From Forficula auricularia (lineage: Eukaryota; Arthropoda; Insecta; Dermaptera; Forficulidae), in assembly GCA_024734495.1 (NCBI GenBank), contig JALMQS010000841.1, positions 1,684,749-1,748,748 on the forward strand: a DNA stretch of 64,000 bases, given 5' to 3'. How positions within the stretch are numbered: position 1 is the first letter of the stretch; every line of letters starts with the position of its first letter. Shown here one piece after another: positions 23,601-30,086 of the stretch. A model generated the notes under the pieces. It had not been told where the DNA came from and did no database searches. It worked only from the letters and a program-made list of their open reading frames with translations. A program made the position numbers and the translations under genes.

Positions 23601-24797
23601 AACGTCAAAAAAAATACTAAATTTAACCTACTTTTTAGGTTAAATAAATGCGTTGTTGCCAGCTTCTTTTTAGTGTAAATTTTTCATTATTTATTCATTA
23701 TTGTCTCAGAAACTGTGTTGTAACTATGAATTATTATAAAATTGTCTTAAAAATGTATTGGTGATTGTTTAATGTTGGTTTAGTTTTTTATAACAATTGT
23801 AAGAAAAGTTTCTTAATTATTTGATAGAGTTTTTCTTTAGGAGACGGACTGGTATAAATATGCAATTGGATGTTGATGAAAGCAATCCACGGTGGTTGTA
23901 AAAAAATACGACTATAGAGGTTTAATTATTTTACATTTATTTGTTAAACCGACGTTTCGGAGATTTATTCTCTCCTTCTTCAGGGTAACAAAAAGTCAAT
24001 GAAAGTAGTTCAAATCATAATTACTTCCTGTCTCCTTTGACAATTCCAAAAAAAGAATTGCTTTTACTTTATTTCTATTCGAGATGAAATTTTTTTTTTT
24101 TTTTTTTTTTGGCATTGTCAAAGGAGACAGGAAGTAATTATGATTTGAACTACTTTCATTGACTTTTTGTTACCCTGAAGAAGGAGAGAATAAATCTCCG
24201 AAACGTCGGTTTAACAAATAAATGTAAAATAATAAAACCTCTATAGTCTTATTTTTTTACAACCACCGTGGACTGCTTTCATCAACATCCAATTGCATTT
24301 CTTAATTATAATTATATATGTATGTAATCTTTGCATTTAATATCTTCGGAACTATATTGTTCATAAATTTCGTTTTGCCACCAGCAGAAGTATTTAAATA
24401 ATAAAATGTCTAAATTTCAAAAAAAGCCTAAGAAAACCCATATGATGAAACAACTACCTTAAAAGACCCATATATTGATATATAATGAAAGGTTATACCA
24501 AGAGCAACTCTTTATCTTGACGAGTGTGGCTCTTATCCATCGAGTTATCGTACCTTCTGACTTTCGAGAGTTGTGGAAGAAGTGAGGCAGCGATGAATGC
24601 TTGCAGCAGAATGAAAATTCTTAGCACGGTTAAGACAATTCCAATTGGAGAATATAAAATCAATGTGATTAACTTCCATCCAGATGGATATCTGCCAGTT
24701 AAAAAAAATCAAATTAATAAGTGACAGGAATTGTTGATGAAATCAAACACGCTTACCTGGATTCAATAAATAAATTGGCCAAATCAACATTGGACAT
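8559..24797 (-). CDS. AUP1: AUP1-like protein (ancient ubiquitous protein 1), complete gene, 8 exons
   Basis: Eight exons (24797-24757, 24691-24554, 17496-17346, 17274-17093, 15057-14896, 12129-11828, 10505-10347, 8683-8559) sum to 1,260 nt, an uninterrupted 419-residue frame. Layout: hydrophobic hairpin about residues 20-52; acyltransferase-like domain about 60-230 with NHISPFD (H93, D98); CUE domain 301-341; C-terminal helix containing SFQERK, equivalent to the segment that binds UBE2G2 in vertebrate AUP1. By homology, AUP1 sits in lipid-droplet and ER membranes and recruits a ubiquitin-conjugating enzyme for ER-associated degradation. All introns except the third have GT-AG ends. Introns 2 and 4-7 (1.3-7 kb) are filled with transposons. 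Identification is strong; the exon 3-4 junction is abnormal (see that entry). Confidence 0.93.
9068..9251. mobile_element. Non-autonomous Penelope-like insertion (family B), palindromic
   Basis: Inverted repeats of ACAAAGAGAAACAAAGAGG and GATGCAAATAAACATACACA fold the whole insert into a hairpin. The left end GAAAAGTTTTTGTTTTGCCG is the family B/C terminus. Flanking repeats TAGAGC(A/T)TTTTT lie at 9056-9067 and 9252-9263. The hammerhead part is deleted. It lies in AUP1 intron 7. Confidence 0.75.
9342..9978 (-). mobile_element. mariner element, internally deleted
   Basis: The 46-bp terminal inverted repeats (9342-9387 and 9933-9978) begin AGGATAAGT and contain ACACTTTTCGTTCTACAACT; they are nearly identical. 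The left end is preceded by TA, while the right flank reads TC, perhaps a mutated TA target. The interior holds a deleted transposase on the minus strand. It lies in AUP1 intron 7. Confidence 0.9.
9416..9848 (-). pseudogene. mariner transposase relic
   Basis: Reading from ATG at 9848, MSAPLSDSTKEEQR is followed by a small deletion and frame change. Then comes the helix-turn-helix region with GAEIHRRL, FKSGRTSVT and AGRPST. The sequence jumps directly to the C-terminal HPPYIPDLF...LRGRRF region, so the catalytic core between them is missing. A stop interrupts KWLHD, after which GIR, WAKCIAKGGDYFEK and a final stop (9418-9416) complete the mariner C-terminus. A dead, internally deleted copy. 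Confidence 0.88.
10347..10505 (-). CDS. AUP1: AUP1-like exon 7 (second half of CUE domain)
   Basis: The acceptor TTATCTTTCAG ends at 10506. The exon opens with CA, completing a split Ala codon, and reads TTRSVDITISNILEG, the second helix of the CUE domain. A Ser/Pro-rich linker follows. Two donors overlap at the end: GTAAGT (after 10351) and GTATTA (after 10347). Only the latter joins in phase with exon 8 and yields NFSVTFAKS, so I chose it despite its weaker consensus. Confidence 0.88.
10613..11794. mobile_element. TTAA-flanked TIR element (family T1), copy 1
   Basis: TTAA at 10609-10612 and 11795-11798 flank inverted ends GGTAGTTGTTTC ... GAAACAACTACC. TTAA targets are typical of piggyBac and Kolobok elements; no transposase is present to decide. 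A second repeat (11110-11590) is inserted within it; the copy at 22317-22983 shows the uninterrupted state. It fills most of AUP1 intron 6. Confidence 0.8.
11110..11590 (+). mobile_element. 'CTAGCTG...TATATAGA' dispersed repeat, copy 1
   Basis: It begins CTAGCTGACGCCCGGGCC, with a GC hairpin GGCCTTCGGCC, and ends in an AT-rich TTATTTATATAGAC. It splits the TTAA element at a point that is continuous in the 22317 copy. Related units lie at 16171-16738 (+) and 32220-32547 (-). Class uncertain; possibly a non-LTR retroelement tail. Confidence 0.55.
11828..12129 (-). CDS. AUP1: AUP1-like exon 6 (linker and first half of CUE domain)
   Basis: The acceptor CCGAATCAG precedes 12129. The exon gives the conserved TEEVFASRVE and GDKADHLKRRI segments, a low-complexity Gln/Ala/Thr stretch, then ELQRMVAQVAEVLPYVPRDV, helix 1 of the CUE domain with its proline-containing turn. 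Donor GTAATA after 11828. The acidic/basic GDKA.H.KR pattern matches AUP1 just before its CUE domain. Confidence 0.9.
12206..12447 (+). mobile_element. Non-autonomous Penelope-like insertion (family C) with hammerhead
   Basis: The 242-bp insert is flanked by a perfect 16-bp duplication TAATGATAACTAATTT (12190-12205 and 12448-12463). It starts TGAAGGAGACAATAAAAG, contains inverted copies of TCTTCTGCTGGAATTATAAA, carries the hammerhead 12306-12346, and ends CGGCACAAAAACTTTCAATT. It lies in AUP1 intron 5. No protein is encoded. Confidence 0.88.
12306..12346 (+). ncRNA. Hammerhead ribozyme, type I, Penelope type (family C)
   Basis: Core CTGATGA (12309-12315), a single A, stem II GAGGGC/GCCCTC with loop AAA, GAAA, stem III AC/GT closed by TATA, and cleavage triplet GTC (12341-12343). 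Stem I starts AG/CT next to the core. Every base of the catalytic consensus is present. Confidence 0.8.
12951..12991 (-). ncRNA. Hammerhead ribozyme, family B left arm
   Basis: On the minus strand: CTGATGA, a bulged T, stem II GAAGAC/GTTTTC (one G-U), GAAAC, loop TATA, then GTA as cleavage triplet. Compared with the right arm the triplet changed from GTC to GTA, still within NUH. Confidence 0.65.
13203..13243 (+). ncRNA. Hammerhead ribozyme, family B right arm
   Basis: CTGATGA at 13206-13212, bulged T, stem II GAAGAC/GTCTTC with loop CAA, GAAAC TATA GTC. Stem II is perfect. Stem I is only AG/CT, then mismatched. Confidence 0.75.
14312..14606 (-). mobile_element. tRNA-derived SINE, copy 2
   Basis: It is the reverse-complement relative of the SINE at 3972-4257 with the same body (GGAGAGGAGCCGAAACGTC, CTCGGCAGATATTTGCAG) and a diverged B-box region (TAGTTCGATACC). 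It lies in AUP1 intron 5 and is more diverged than copy 1. Confidence 0.75.
14896..15057 (-). CDS. AUP1: AUP1-like exon 5 (end of acyltransferase-like domain)
   Basis: The acceptor TTATTTAG precedes 15057; the first G completes a Lys codon. It reads FSTWPFCIGKSVQPLTVRYS, then DVAISTLGSTTLADVLWLFF and CPCTFFTLR. The FS.WPF.I...VQPLT pattern is diagnostic of AUP1. Donor GTAAAT after 14896. Confidence 0.92.
15318..15553. mobile_element. Penelope-like palindrome (family H)
   Basis: Inverted arms run from AATATAATAATAAAATTGAGC to GCTCAAGTTTTATTATTATA, with AAAACAAAATTGAGTTTGAA and CGATATATTTCGGGGTGAGC mirrored. It carries a plus hammerhead at 15440-15476; the left arm has lost the CUGAAGA core. 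Related palindromes lie at 47640-48050 and 56470-56690. Confidence 0.65.
15440..15476 (+). ncRNA. Hammerhead ribozyme, family H
   Basis: CTGAAGA (15443-15449), bulged T, stem II GGG/CCC with loop CTCAC, GAAA, stem III AT/AT and ATC as cleavage triplet. Stem I begins TC/GA. The short stem II makes activity less certain. Confidence 0.55.
15901..16053 (+). pseudogene. hAT transposase, extreme C-terminus
   Basis: A 50-codon frame ending in TAG reads SNIRDDNLQNQLRYVNTQIE and closes in EKQISH. This resembles the C-terminal tail of Charlie-type hAT transposases (the TDE.L...LR pattern ending Q.SH). The catalytic parts are absent. It lies just inside the left terminus of the hAT element at 15877. 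Confidence 0.7.
16171..16738 (+). mobile_element. 'CTAGCTG...TATATAGA' dispersed repeat, copy 2
   Basis: Begins ACTAGCTGCAAGGCCTTCTT and GCTAGCCAGGGGGCACGCCC, followed by a C-rich stretch, a (GACA)n run near 16604 and a terminal TTTATATATATAGAT. Its inverted relative is 32220-32547. Proline-rich open frames over the C-rich part are not credible genes. Confidence 0.6.
17093..17274 (-). CDS. AUP1: AUP1-like exon 4 (middle of acyltransferase-like domain)
   Basis: It reads LSIWEMPGPVAKALGLHPVG, then RAALVPEVRRLL and PALLHPEADTTSGRNGMLK. The HPE..T..GR.G.L pattern corresponds to the FPEE.ATNGREGLL segment of vertebrate AUP1. The donor GTAAAC after 17093 splits a Lys codon shared with exon 5. The 5' boundary is uncertain: the frame with exon 3 is restored only by removing exactly 71 bp (17275-17345), which lacks GT-AG ends. 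Confidence 0.88.
17275..17345 (-). other. AUP1: 71-bp interruption between AUP1 exons 3 and 4, no canonical splice sites
   Basis: Exon 3 ends ...TTCACA and exon 4 starts TTAAGCATTTGG. The 9-mer TTAAGCATT occurs at both edges (minus strand; plus 17337-17345 and 17266-17274), and the copies are 71 bp apart. Sliding the boundaries through the repeat gives no GT-AG, GC-AG or AT-AC intron. Read through, it ends in TAA 24 codons later. Its length fits a small insect intron; its structure fits an insertion with a 9-bp duplication. Confidence 0.75.
17346..17496 (-). CDS. AUP1: AUP1-like exon 3 (acyltransferase motif I)
   Basis: The acceptor TTCTTACAG precedes 17496; the first T completes a Ser codon from exon 2. 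It reads FVLRSICCVLGIVVRQEN, DRSVRILISNHISPFDHL and ATHLITGCFT. NHISPFD is the H-x4-D motif of glycerolipid acyltransferase-like folds, and the flanking residues match AUP1 (RLLISNHVTPFDH). The 3' boundary is discussed with the 71-bp interruption. Confidence 0.92.
17715..17960 (+). mobile_element. Penelope-like remnant with damaged hammerhead
   Basis: GAACCCTGAAGAAGGAGGG then GATCCTCAGAAACGTAAAGG keeps the CUGAAGA core, GAAAC and a partial stem II. Stem I no longer pairs and the triplet is GTA. The right end ACCAGTCCGTCTCC is the terminus shared with families E and F. It lies in AUP1 intron 2. Confidence 0.65.
17998..18442 (+). mobile_element. LINE 3' end with AAAT tail
   Basis: A 5'-truncated non-LTR element encodes a 55-residue RT C-terminus, followed by a pyrimidine-rich 3' UTR and an (AAAT)n tail (about 18408-18441). 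It is inserted into the TIR element with a short TAACCA duplication. Confidence 0.8.
18014..18181 (+). pseudogene. LINE ORF2 C-terminal fragment
   Basis: The frame reads RSEVVNRPFTVTAARLWNSL, then PSFTRSSSSSLIFNRGLLAC and a TGA at 18179-18181. RLWNSLP is the hallmark C-terminal motif of Jockey/CR1/I-type LINE polyproteins. Everything upstream is missing because of 5' truncation. Confidence 0.85.
18719..20689. other. AUP1 intron 2, mostly unassigned AT-rich DNA
   Basis: No exon or intact repeat boundary was found. A degenerate hammerhead-like stretch (CTGATGAAAAG ... GTGCCGAAATAACGAC, 20019-20052) lacks a usable stem II and cleavage triplet. Scattered AT-rich frames are not credible genes. 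Confidence 0.4.
20690..21056 (+). repeat. Dispersed repeat G, copy 1
   Basis: Contains CATATCGACCCAAAATTAAG, AACCAAATTTTGTATACATA and GGTCAAGTGGATGGCCACAT-like sequence shared with copies near 29500-30580, 39340-39600, 44690-45625 and 53200-53770. Better copies end in ACTTTACCATAC / GTATGGTAAAGT inverted repeats, suggesting a non-autonomous DNA transposon. Confidence 0.65.
21502..21735 (+). pseudogene. LINE ORF2 C-terminal fragment
   Basis: The frame reads LPAYLYFTLANEIHDHETRI, FIERARKQGTRN, a stop codon, then FRGLEEFNSLPAEVRNALSL and a terminal stop at 21733-21735. FNSLP.EVRN...F and the following YLE segment are typical of CR1/Jockey-type LINE C-termini. A 3' UTR with A-rich tail (to about 21845) follows. 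Confidence 0.8.
22317..22983. mobile_element. TTAA-flanked TIR element (family T1), copy 2
   Basis: Starts GGTAGTTGTTTCGCGACAAT and ends GGTGAAACAGCTACC before TTAA (22984-22987). It is the uninterrupted version of the elements at 10613 and 23440. It lies in AUP1 intron 2. Confidence 0.8.
22988..23275 (+). mobile_element. LINE 3' UTR with long poly(A)
   Basis: TTCTTTTCACGATTGAGGGG, ACAGGCCTTTAGGGATCCAC and CTCATCAATATCATT match the 3' UTR of the minus-strand LINE at 1754-2768. It ends in an about 50-nt, nearly pure A run (23219-23270). Only the 3' UTR was copied; the poly(A) suggests a young insertion. Confidence 0.75.
23276..23405 (+). repeat. TTAA family T1, 3' fragment
   Basis: Repeats the last about 120 bp of family T1 (ATTGTTCATAAATTTCGTTT to CAACTACCTTAA). 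The adjoining GACCCATATATTGATATAT is repeated at about 24466, indicating local duplication of T1 elements. Confidence 0.7.
23947..23988 (-). ncRNA. Hammerhead ribozyme, family E left arm
   Basis: On the minus strand: stem I ACC/GGT, CTGAAGA, bulged A, stem II GGAGA/TCTCC with loop GAATAAA, GAAACGTC. The two-base-pair stem III has no loop, so full folding may need a partner strand. Confidence 0.75.
24170..24212 (+). ncRNA. Hammerhead ribozyme, family E right arm
   Basis: CTGAAGA at 24175-24181, bulged A, stem II GGAGA/TCTCC, GAAAC (24200-24204), triplet GTC (24205-24207), stem I ACC/GGT. Mirror image of the left-arm copy. Confidence 0.75.
24554..24691 (-). CDS. AUP1: AUP1-like exon 2 (membrane hairpin)
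   Basis: The acceptor AACTGGCAG precedes 24691; the first A completes an Arg codon. It reads YPSGWKLITLILYSPIGIVL, TVLRIFILLQAFIAASLLPQ and LSKVR. The long hydrophobic stretch broken by SPIG matches the hairpin of AUP1 (LLLYAPVG...LRLFLGIHVFL), which inserts in the ER/lipid-droplet monolayer. Donor GTACGA after 24554, phase 2. Confidence 0.9.
24757..24797 (-). CDS. AUP1: AUP1-like exon 1 (start codon)
   Basis: ATG at 24797-24795 opens MSNVDLANLFIES and ends in AG before the donor GTAAGC. A 65-bp intron separates it from exon 2, with which it joins in phase through a split Arg codon. The start is chosen because it is the only ATG that gives an in-phase exon with a strong donor next to exon 2. 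Confidence 0.85.
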
Positions 24798-25606
24798 GAT
24801 TTTTCCATGCATAAATTATTAATAAATAAAATAATAAGAATAGCTCTCTCTCTTGAATTCGTTTTCTTTTTGGCACTAAGGTATTTATTTAATTAGATAA
24901 TAGTGTTAGTGTAAATCGAATAATAAACTCAAAAACATTGAAGAATATTAAAAAAAAATATTGAAAAATATCAAAATTAAATAAAAGATTGTAACATTTT
25001 TTAATGTAAAGTGAATGTCATAAAAGTAAGTGATTGTGAAGTTAGAAGCGATTTTGAAGGCGCAGCCAAAGAGAAAGGCTGACATCTGGCGAAAGCTAAT
25101 ATCAAGTCAATCGAGATGCGCGCAATTTAAAGGAATTGCGCAAACAAAGTTAAGGCTTGTTTACACGGACTTAGTACTAAGCATTAGTACTATTCGATTT
25201 ACTAAGCACATGCGCGTAGTTAAGGGGGAGACAAGGGTGGCATTGCCCTCCCTAGAAAACTCCATGCCCCCCCCACCCCAGAAAAATCGAGTCAATATCT
25301 CTATAATAATAATAACTATTTATGCTATGGGATTAATTTTATTCTTAAAAAATCAATACAGATTGAAAAATTATCTTCCAATATAGCCAACAAGTATGCA
25401 ATCAGAATCTCTGGCTAAACAAATATCGCTTAACATTCTCATTAAAATTACTAAGAGTTTTTAAGTTGGATTGCTGTTCCATTAACATAAGCACATTTAT
25501 CCAAACGTAGGAATTGCGTTCCGAATACCACACCAGCGTCAAACGGCTCAGCAGAACGGTCGTTTTCAGCGCTAAAGAGAGTAAAGAATTCATTTAAGAT
25601 CTAACA
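24798..25606. other. AUP1 upstream region with repeat fragments
   Basis: This holds the presumed AUP1 promoter (no motif stands out) and a left-end fragment of the GTTTACACGG element (about 25148-25205). It also holds a stretch shared with the inverted repeats at 42100 and 43560 (AAAATCGAGTCAATATCTC, about 25283-25384). No gene is seen. Confidence 0.45.
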
Positions 25607-25858
25607 CATGCGCGGATCCAGGGGGCGGGGGCGACAAGAGCTTCCCCCCCCCCCAAAGCATTGGAGATCAACATTTTTTTATATGTTTATTTGATTTTTT
25701 TTATAACATAAAATTGAAGAAAATAAAGTTCTATGTGGGTCAGAGACGCCCCCCCCCCCGCTTGGACAATTCGATCGCGACACACTTCCGAGATCAAAAG
25801 TAGATCTTATATACCGATGACCGCCCCCCCCCCCAATTAGAGGTCTGGATCCGCGCCT
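25607..25858. mobile_element. TIR element with 9-bp target duplication
   Basis: Ends CATGCGCGGATCCAG and (rc) AGGCGCGGATCCAGACCT are inverted repeats, flanked by GATCTAACA at 25598-25606 and 25859-25867. A 9-bp duplication would suit Mutator-like elements, though hAT (8 bp) cannot be excluded. The interior has poly-C/poly-G runs. Confidence 0.75.
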
Positions 25859-25867
25859 GATCTAACA

Positions 25868-26979
25868 TAGAAGTGAACAGGCTCAATTCTCTGTAATGTA
25901 CATAGAGTCAGAAATAATGCAGTCAATTGACTATGAAGACGTCATTCGTGCTTTTGCACAGAAGAAAGTTCGCCGTAAGATTGTATAAATTCTATAGAAT
26001 AACGTAACTATATAGTAACATAGACTGTATTATTCTGATGTTTATTAAAATCATTAAAGTCAATTAAAAAATTTATTTTTTCCTCTCTTCTTTTGTCATT
26101 TTTTAGTTTTATTCTTTTCTCTATATTTAGTATATTTATTGTTTTTGTTCCATATAATTGTTGTTTCCCTTTAAAATTTTTTTTTCTCTTACTTGATCTG
26201 TTTGTATCATATTGTTTATTTTCTTTGTAATTAAATTGGCCTTAATATTGTACTTTAAAAAGGCCCCTACAAATACAATAGTTTTTGAATAAATAAAAAA
26301 AAAAAAAAAAATGTTCTGTATTAGTGCATTTAATTTTCTAAATTTCCAAAATAGCTTCGAGATGGTGGTGGGGGGGGGGGGGGCAGCAAGTAGCGAGCTT
26401 AACTCGGGCCCGGGGCACAAAAACCTTTTTAGCGCCCCCCCCCCCCATTCGAAAACCATATACTTAATATTATATGTAAAATATACTCGCAAATTAATAA
26501 ATAAATAAAGTCATAGGCTCAAGCTAGGATTTAAATTTGAGACAAAAAATGTAGTTGAGAAAACAAGACTAGATTTTAAAATGTATATGATCATCTAGAA
26601 TTAGTTCAAAAGATACCTATTATTTATTTTACATATTTATAAAGAAATATTTTAAAAACACGCAGTTTTAAAACAATAAAAAAGTAAATATTTATTATCT
26701 CTAAGGAGATACATATATTTGATTGGGAGAGAGAGGGAGAGGAGGTGAGATCCAATCGACTTGATTGGGGAATAATGGAATTGAAATAATTATCGGAAAA
26801 GAGGTTTTTTTATCTAATTAGATTTTTCCTCTTATTAAAAACAACGGACTAAAGATGAATAAGGACACTCGATGGTGGAGAAGCAATCTCCGAAATCGAA
26901 GCTAAAATACAAGGTATACATTAATTAATGTAAAATAATTGGTTTAAAATAAAATTTATAAAAAAAAAAAAAAAGATAC
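25868..26979. other. Unassigned AT-rich DNA with G/C homopolymer runs
   Basis: A GC-rich patch at 26358-26448 (G13 and C13 runs around CTCGGGCCCGGGGCAC) resembles the sub-terminal part of the hAT element to its right. A degraded hammerhead-like motif lies at about 26868-26905 (GGTGGAGAAGCAATCTCCGAAATC). No gene is seen. Confidence 0.4.
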
Positions 26980-27886
26980 ATATATTTAATAATAATATGA
27001 TTATAATACATTAATAAAACTAATTACTATGTATGTATAAATTTTCCTTGCTTTTGATGAAGCAAATTTATCAATAATATCATCAAAGTTGATCATTTCA
27101 AATTTTTCTCTTTCCACACTTAAAAATGCTAGGTCACTTAGGCGATCTTGTCCCATCGTTGATCGTAGATATGTCAAAATTAATTTTAATTTGCTGAATG
27201 AACGTTCGCAGCTAGCAATTGATACTGAGATAGTCAGGAGTATTTGAAGTGCCACTCTCAGGTTTGGAAAAACATCTTCTCCATACGAGATTATAAAAGT
27301 AAGAAATTCTAATGGAGTTTTAGGTTCAATTTCTTTTCTACTGCGGAGTAACATTTTGCAGTCACATATTTCGATAAAGAGTTCTATTCCATTGAAATCT
27401 GTATTATAAAATTCACCCAAATTTTTCCAAGGTCGTTATCAACATTATCCTTGTTTAATAAATTTTCAACGTCTAGTAGAAATCCAAATTTGAAATTAAG
27501 GTCACTTGATCGTGTAAATCGTGTACATATTTCTTGTTGGAGACGATCAAGAATGCTTATTTTCATTACGCGAGAAATTTCACTTTCTGCGGAAAGACCA
27601 ACATCTCTAGCCAATTCTCCGGGCATTTTGCGGCGTCTCCTTACACATATTGTTGTATCAATATCCCATTTTTCACAAAGAGACTTCGCTTTTTCTATTG
27701 CCTCTTCACAGAGCTTTAATATTTATTAATATTATACTGGCACTAAATTTAAAATATATTTTCCAGAAATCAATTATAATAAAAATAAAAATTATCCAGC
27801 AATTTTTTGTTTTGCGGACCATTTGGCGCCCCTTTGTGAGTGGTGCCCGGGGCATGATGCCCCCCCCCCCCTCGCTATGCCACTGC
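26980..27886 (-). mobile_element. hAT element relic
   Basis: A minus-strand hAT transposase C-terminus is followed by a terminus which, on the minus strand, reads CAGTGGCATAGCGAGG, then G-run, GCATCATGCCCCGGGCACC. This end (27886 inward) is a typical hAT 5' terminus. The opposite terminus is not clear. Confidence 0.7.
27001..27725 (-). pseudogene. hAT transposase C-terminal region (dimerisation domain)
   Basis: From 27725 the minus strand reads LCEEAIEKAKSLCEKWDIDT and MPGELARDVG in one frame. A one-base shift near 27420 leads to FNGIELFIEICDCKMLL, then the hAT dimerisation signature: ALQILLTISVSIASCERSFS followed by LKLILTYLRSTMGQDRLSDL. The SCERSFSKLK.I..YLRS pattern is characteristic of the hATC domain in ZMYM/TTF-type hAT elements. 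Frameshift and 5' truncation make it a pseudogene. Confidence 0.9.
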
Positions 27887-28129
27887 TATGGGATTAATTT
27901 TATTTTTAAAACATTTGATGTGTTCACCACACAACTTTCATATTTTCATTTATTTGAAGTCATCGCGACACTACTAATTTACACCCCTTTCCTTTATTTC
28001 GTTTTTTTTTCTCAAAAACGGCTCCAACGATTTTTTAAAAATTAGTGTATTTACCAAGAAACTTGAACTTGATAAATACAGTAATTTTAAAAAAAAATTG
28101 TTTAAGCAGTTTTTGAGAAAATCAAAAAA

Positions 28130-28440
28130 ACGAAAAATCTTTCATGTAAATGTCCACTTCCGGTCTCCCGATTTCAACCAAAAGCTTGATGTACTCCTTC
28201 TAGCCTATATCAAACTTAAATTTCGAATTTCGTATCTCTGAGACTTATGGTTGCGAAACGCAAGGGGGTACATTCTTACGTACGTAAACATCAACTTCCG
28301 GTTTTTCTATTTTAGCCAAAATCTTGTTATACTTCTTGTAGCCTCTAGATAGCTTAAGTTTCAAATTTTAAGGCTCTGCGACTTTCCGAAGACGAGATAT
28401 GAACGATTAAAATATTTATTTTACGACACATATATATATA
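28130..28440. repeat. Dispersed repeat K fragment
   Basis: Shares GTACATTCTTACGTACGTAA-like and AAATTTCGAATTTCGTATC-like blocks with 54720-55480 and 60620-60860, in differing orientation. Repeated ATGTACCCCYCTGCGTTTCG-type units indicate a dispersed repeat of unknown class without coding capacity. Confidence 0.5.
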
Positions 28441-28799
28441 AATTTTAGTTTGCCTATTATTTTATAGTAAATAAATTCTAATGTTTATTTTTTAATATAA
28501 TTTATTAACTTTTACAATGGATGTATTAAAATTTTTAGTTAGTTTTGAAATTTAAAAGGTATTTTCGTATTGTTTCTTTCTTTTTCCTAAAAGTCCATGA
28601 GAGATTTATAGTATAGACACTGCATTTTTTTATATAATCCCTCATAATAATCGAAAAACATGGTTATGTCAAGATGAATATGATTTAAAATTTTAAAATT
28701 TTTATTAAAGCTCAAATATTAACATATAGTATTAATGTCCAGCGCCTAAGGATGCAACCCGAAACGCAGGCCGTTCTATTCGAATGCATACCCTGAACA

Positions 28800-29350
28800 T
28801 ACAGGCGCTGTCAATCTTTTCGTGTAAGAATTTTATCAAAAAAGTGGTCCAAGTAAACGTTCAAGTCAACAAAATTTCCTAGAGAATGAGATAGAAATCA
28901 AGTTTCTAGGATGAGTGGTTATCATTTTATGAAAAACTGCAATTTTTTGCATAAAATTGCAGTTTTTCAAAATTTCAACCACATTGCGGATTACCATTAT
29001 CCAATTAAGATGGAACTTTGTTTGAATTGTAAAAAATTTAATCTAGTTTAAAAATGTATATGGTGGTCTTTGTCGACAACGTGCTCTTTCATGGTCAAAA
29101 TGGGGAAAAAATTGAAAAAGTGCGGGTTTTTGCAATTTGTGGAAACAGAAAAAATACGCCAATTTTCAACTAGCGCTTGAGCCCGAACGGTTGGTCGAAA
29201 AAAACCATAAATAGTGAAATTTGTATGAAATTTTATGAACTTTCATTTTAAATAGGAAAGTTATTTACGAAAAGTTGATAGTTTTCGAGTTATAAGCAAA
29301 AAACGTCCAAAAAATGAGATTTTTTTACTTTTTTTTTTTTTTTTTTGCAT
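28800..29350. repeat. Dispersed repeat X fragment
   Basis: GTGGTCCAAGTAAACGTTCA, AGTTTCTAGGATGAGTGGTT and ATTACCATTATCCAATTAA also occur at 41400-41640 and, inverted, at 41140-41290 and 44130-44200. Part of a repeat family without coding capacity. Confidence 0.6.
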
Positions 29351-29570
29351 TTTTGACAAAGTTCCGTCAAGAAATTTTGCTAGGAAATCTCAGATTCGAA
29401 TTCAGCATACCCAAAAATAATTCAAATTCCTAATCCATGGGCTGGGGGTAGAGTATTAGATTCTGACTCGCCAGTATGACGTCACAATCTGACGTTATTA
29501 TTTAATATACATAGTATATTCTCCACGTTTTGGTGCATTGAGATTAAGATCTTCTTAGATTTTTGTGCAT

Positions 29571-30086
29571 CATCATCATCATTGAGTATACAGTCCTAAG
29601 ACTGGTTTGATGCAACAATCCGTCTCCACTCGACTCTGTCCCCCGCCAGCTGTTTAACCTCTCTAAATGTCTGGCATCCCATATCCCCAATTATTTGGTT
29701 GAAATATTCTAATCTGGTTCTTCCCCTTCCCCTTTTCTTTCCCACCTCCCCCTCCAAGATATCCCTAAGCAGTCCCCCATGTCTCAGTGTGTGCCCCATC
29801 ATCTGACCTCTTCTCTTCTTCAGACTCTTCCACAAGGTTCTTCTTTCTCCGATTCTTCCAAGAACTTCTTCATTTGTAATTTTATCCATCCATTTGATAT
29901 TCATCATTCTTCTGTAGCACCACATTTCGAAAGCCTCTAATCTCTTTCTCTCCTCTTCTCTAATTGTCCAGGTTTCACACCCGTACATGGCTATGCTCCA
30001 TACATATGTCTTCAATAGCAACTTCCTGTTTGCTAAGCTGATTGAGGAGGAGCATAGTAGTTTTTGTTTTGTATTAAACCCCATTT
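29571..30086 (-). mobile_element. 5'-truncated RTE-type LINE with target-site duplication
   Basis: Flanked by TTTTTGTGCAT at 29560-29570 and 30087-30097. The minus-strand 3' end is a (GATGAT)n tail, as in RTE elements. The target is a copy of dispersed repeat G; an uninterrupted counterpart reads AGATTTTGGTGCATATCGAC at about 45013-45032. Confidence 0.88.
29596..30084 (-). pseudogene. RTE-type reverse transcriptase, C-terminal 162 residues
   Basis: An open frame from ATG 30084 to TAG at 29596-29598 reads RKLLLKTYVWSIAMYGCETW, RLEAFEMWCYRRMMNIKWMD and GHTLRHGGLL, ending GDRVEWRRIVASNQS. Y.WS.ALYG.ETW...E.E.WC.RR and GH.LR are the standard post-RT signature of RTE/BovB-like LINEs. The frame is intact but lacks the RT catalytic core through 5' truncation, so it is a fragment; the ATG is fortuitous. 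Confidence 0.9.

Larger units (their letters stand above)
23821..24298. mobile_element. Penelope-like insertion (family E), inverted arms with two hammerheads
   Basis: Flanked by an 11-bp duplication TTCTTAATTAT (23810-23820 and 24299-24309). About 200-bp inverted arms include CACGGTGGTTGTAAAAAAAT and ACCTCTATAGTCTTAT-type sequence. Each arm carries an intact hammerhead. A sister copy lies at 50562-50987. Confidence 0.9.
23440..24465. mobile_element. TTAA family T1, copy 3, split by a Penelope insertion
   Basis: A T1 copy lacking its left end, interrupted at TTCTTAATTAT by the insert 23821-24298. Comparison with 10613 and 22317 shows the uninterrupted target. It ends CAACTACCTTAA near 24462. 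Confidence 0.8.
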
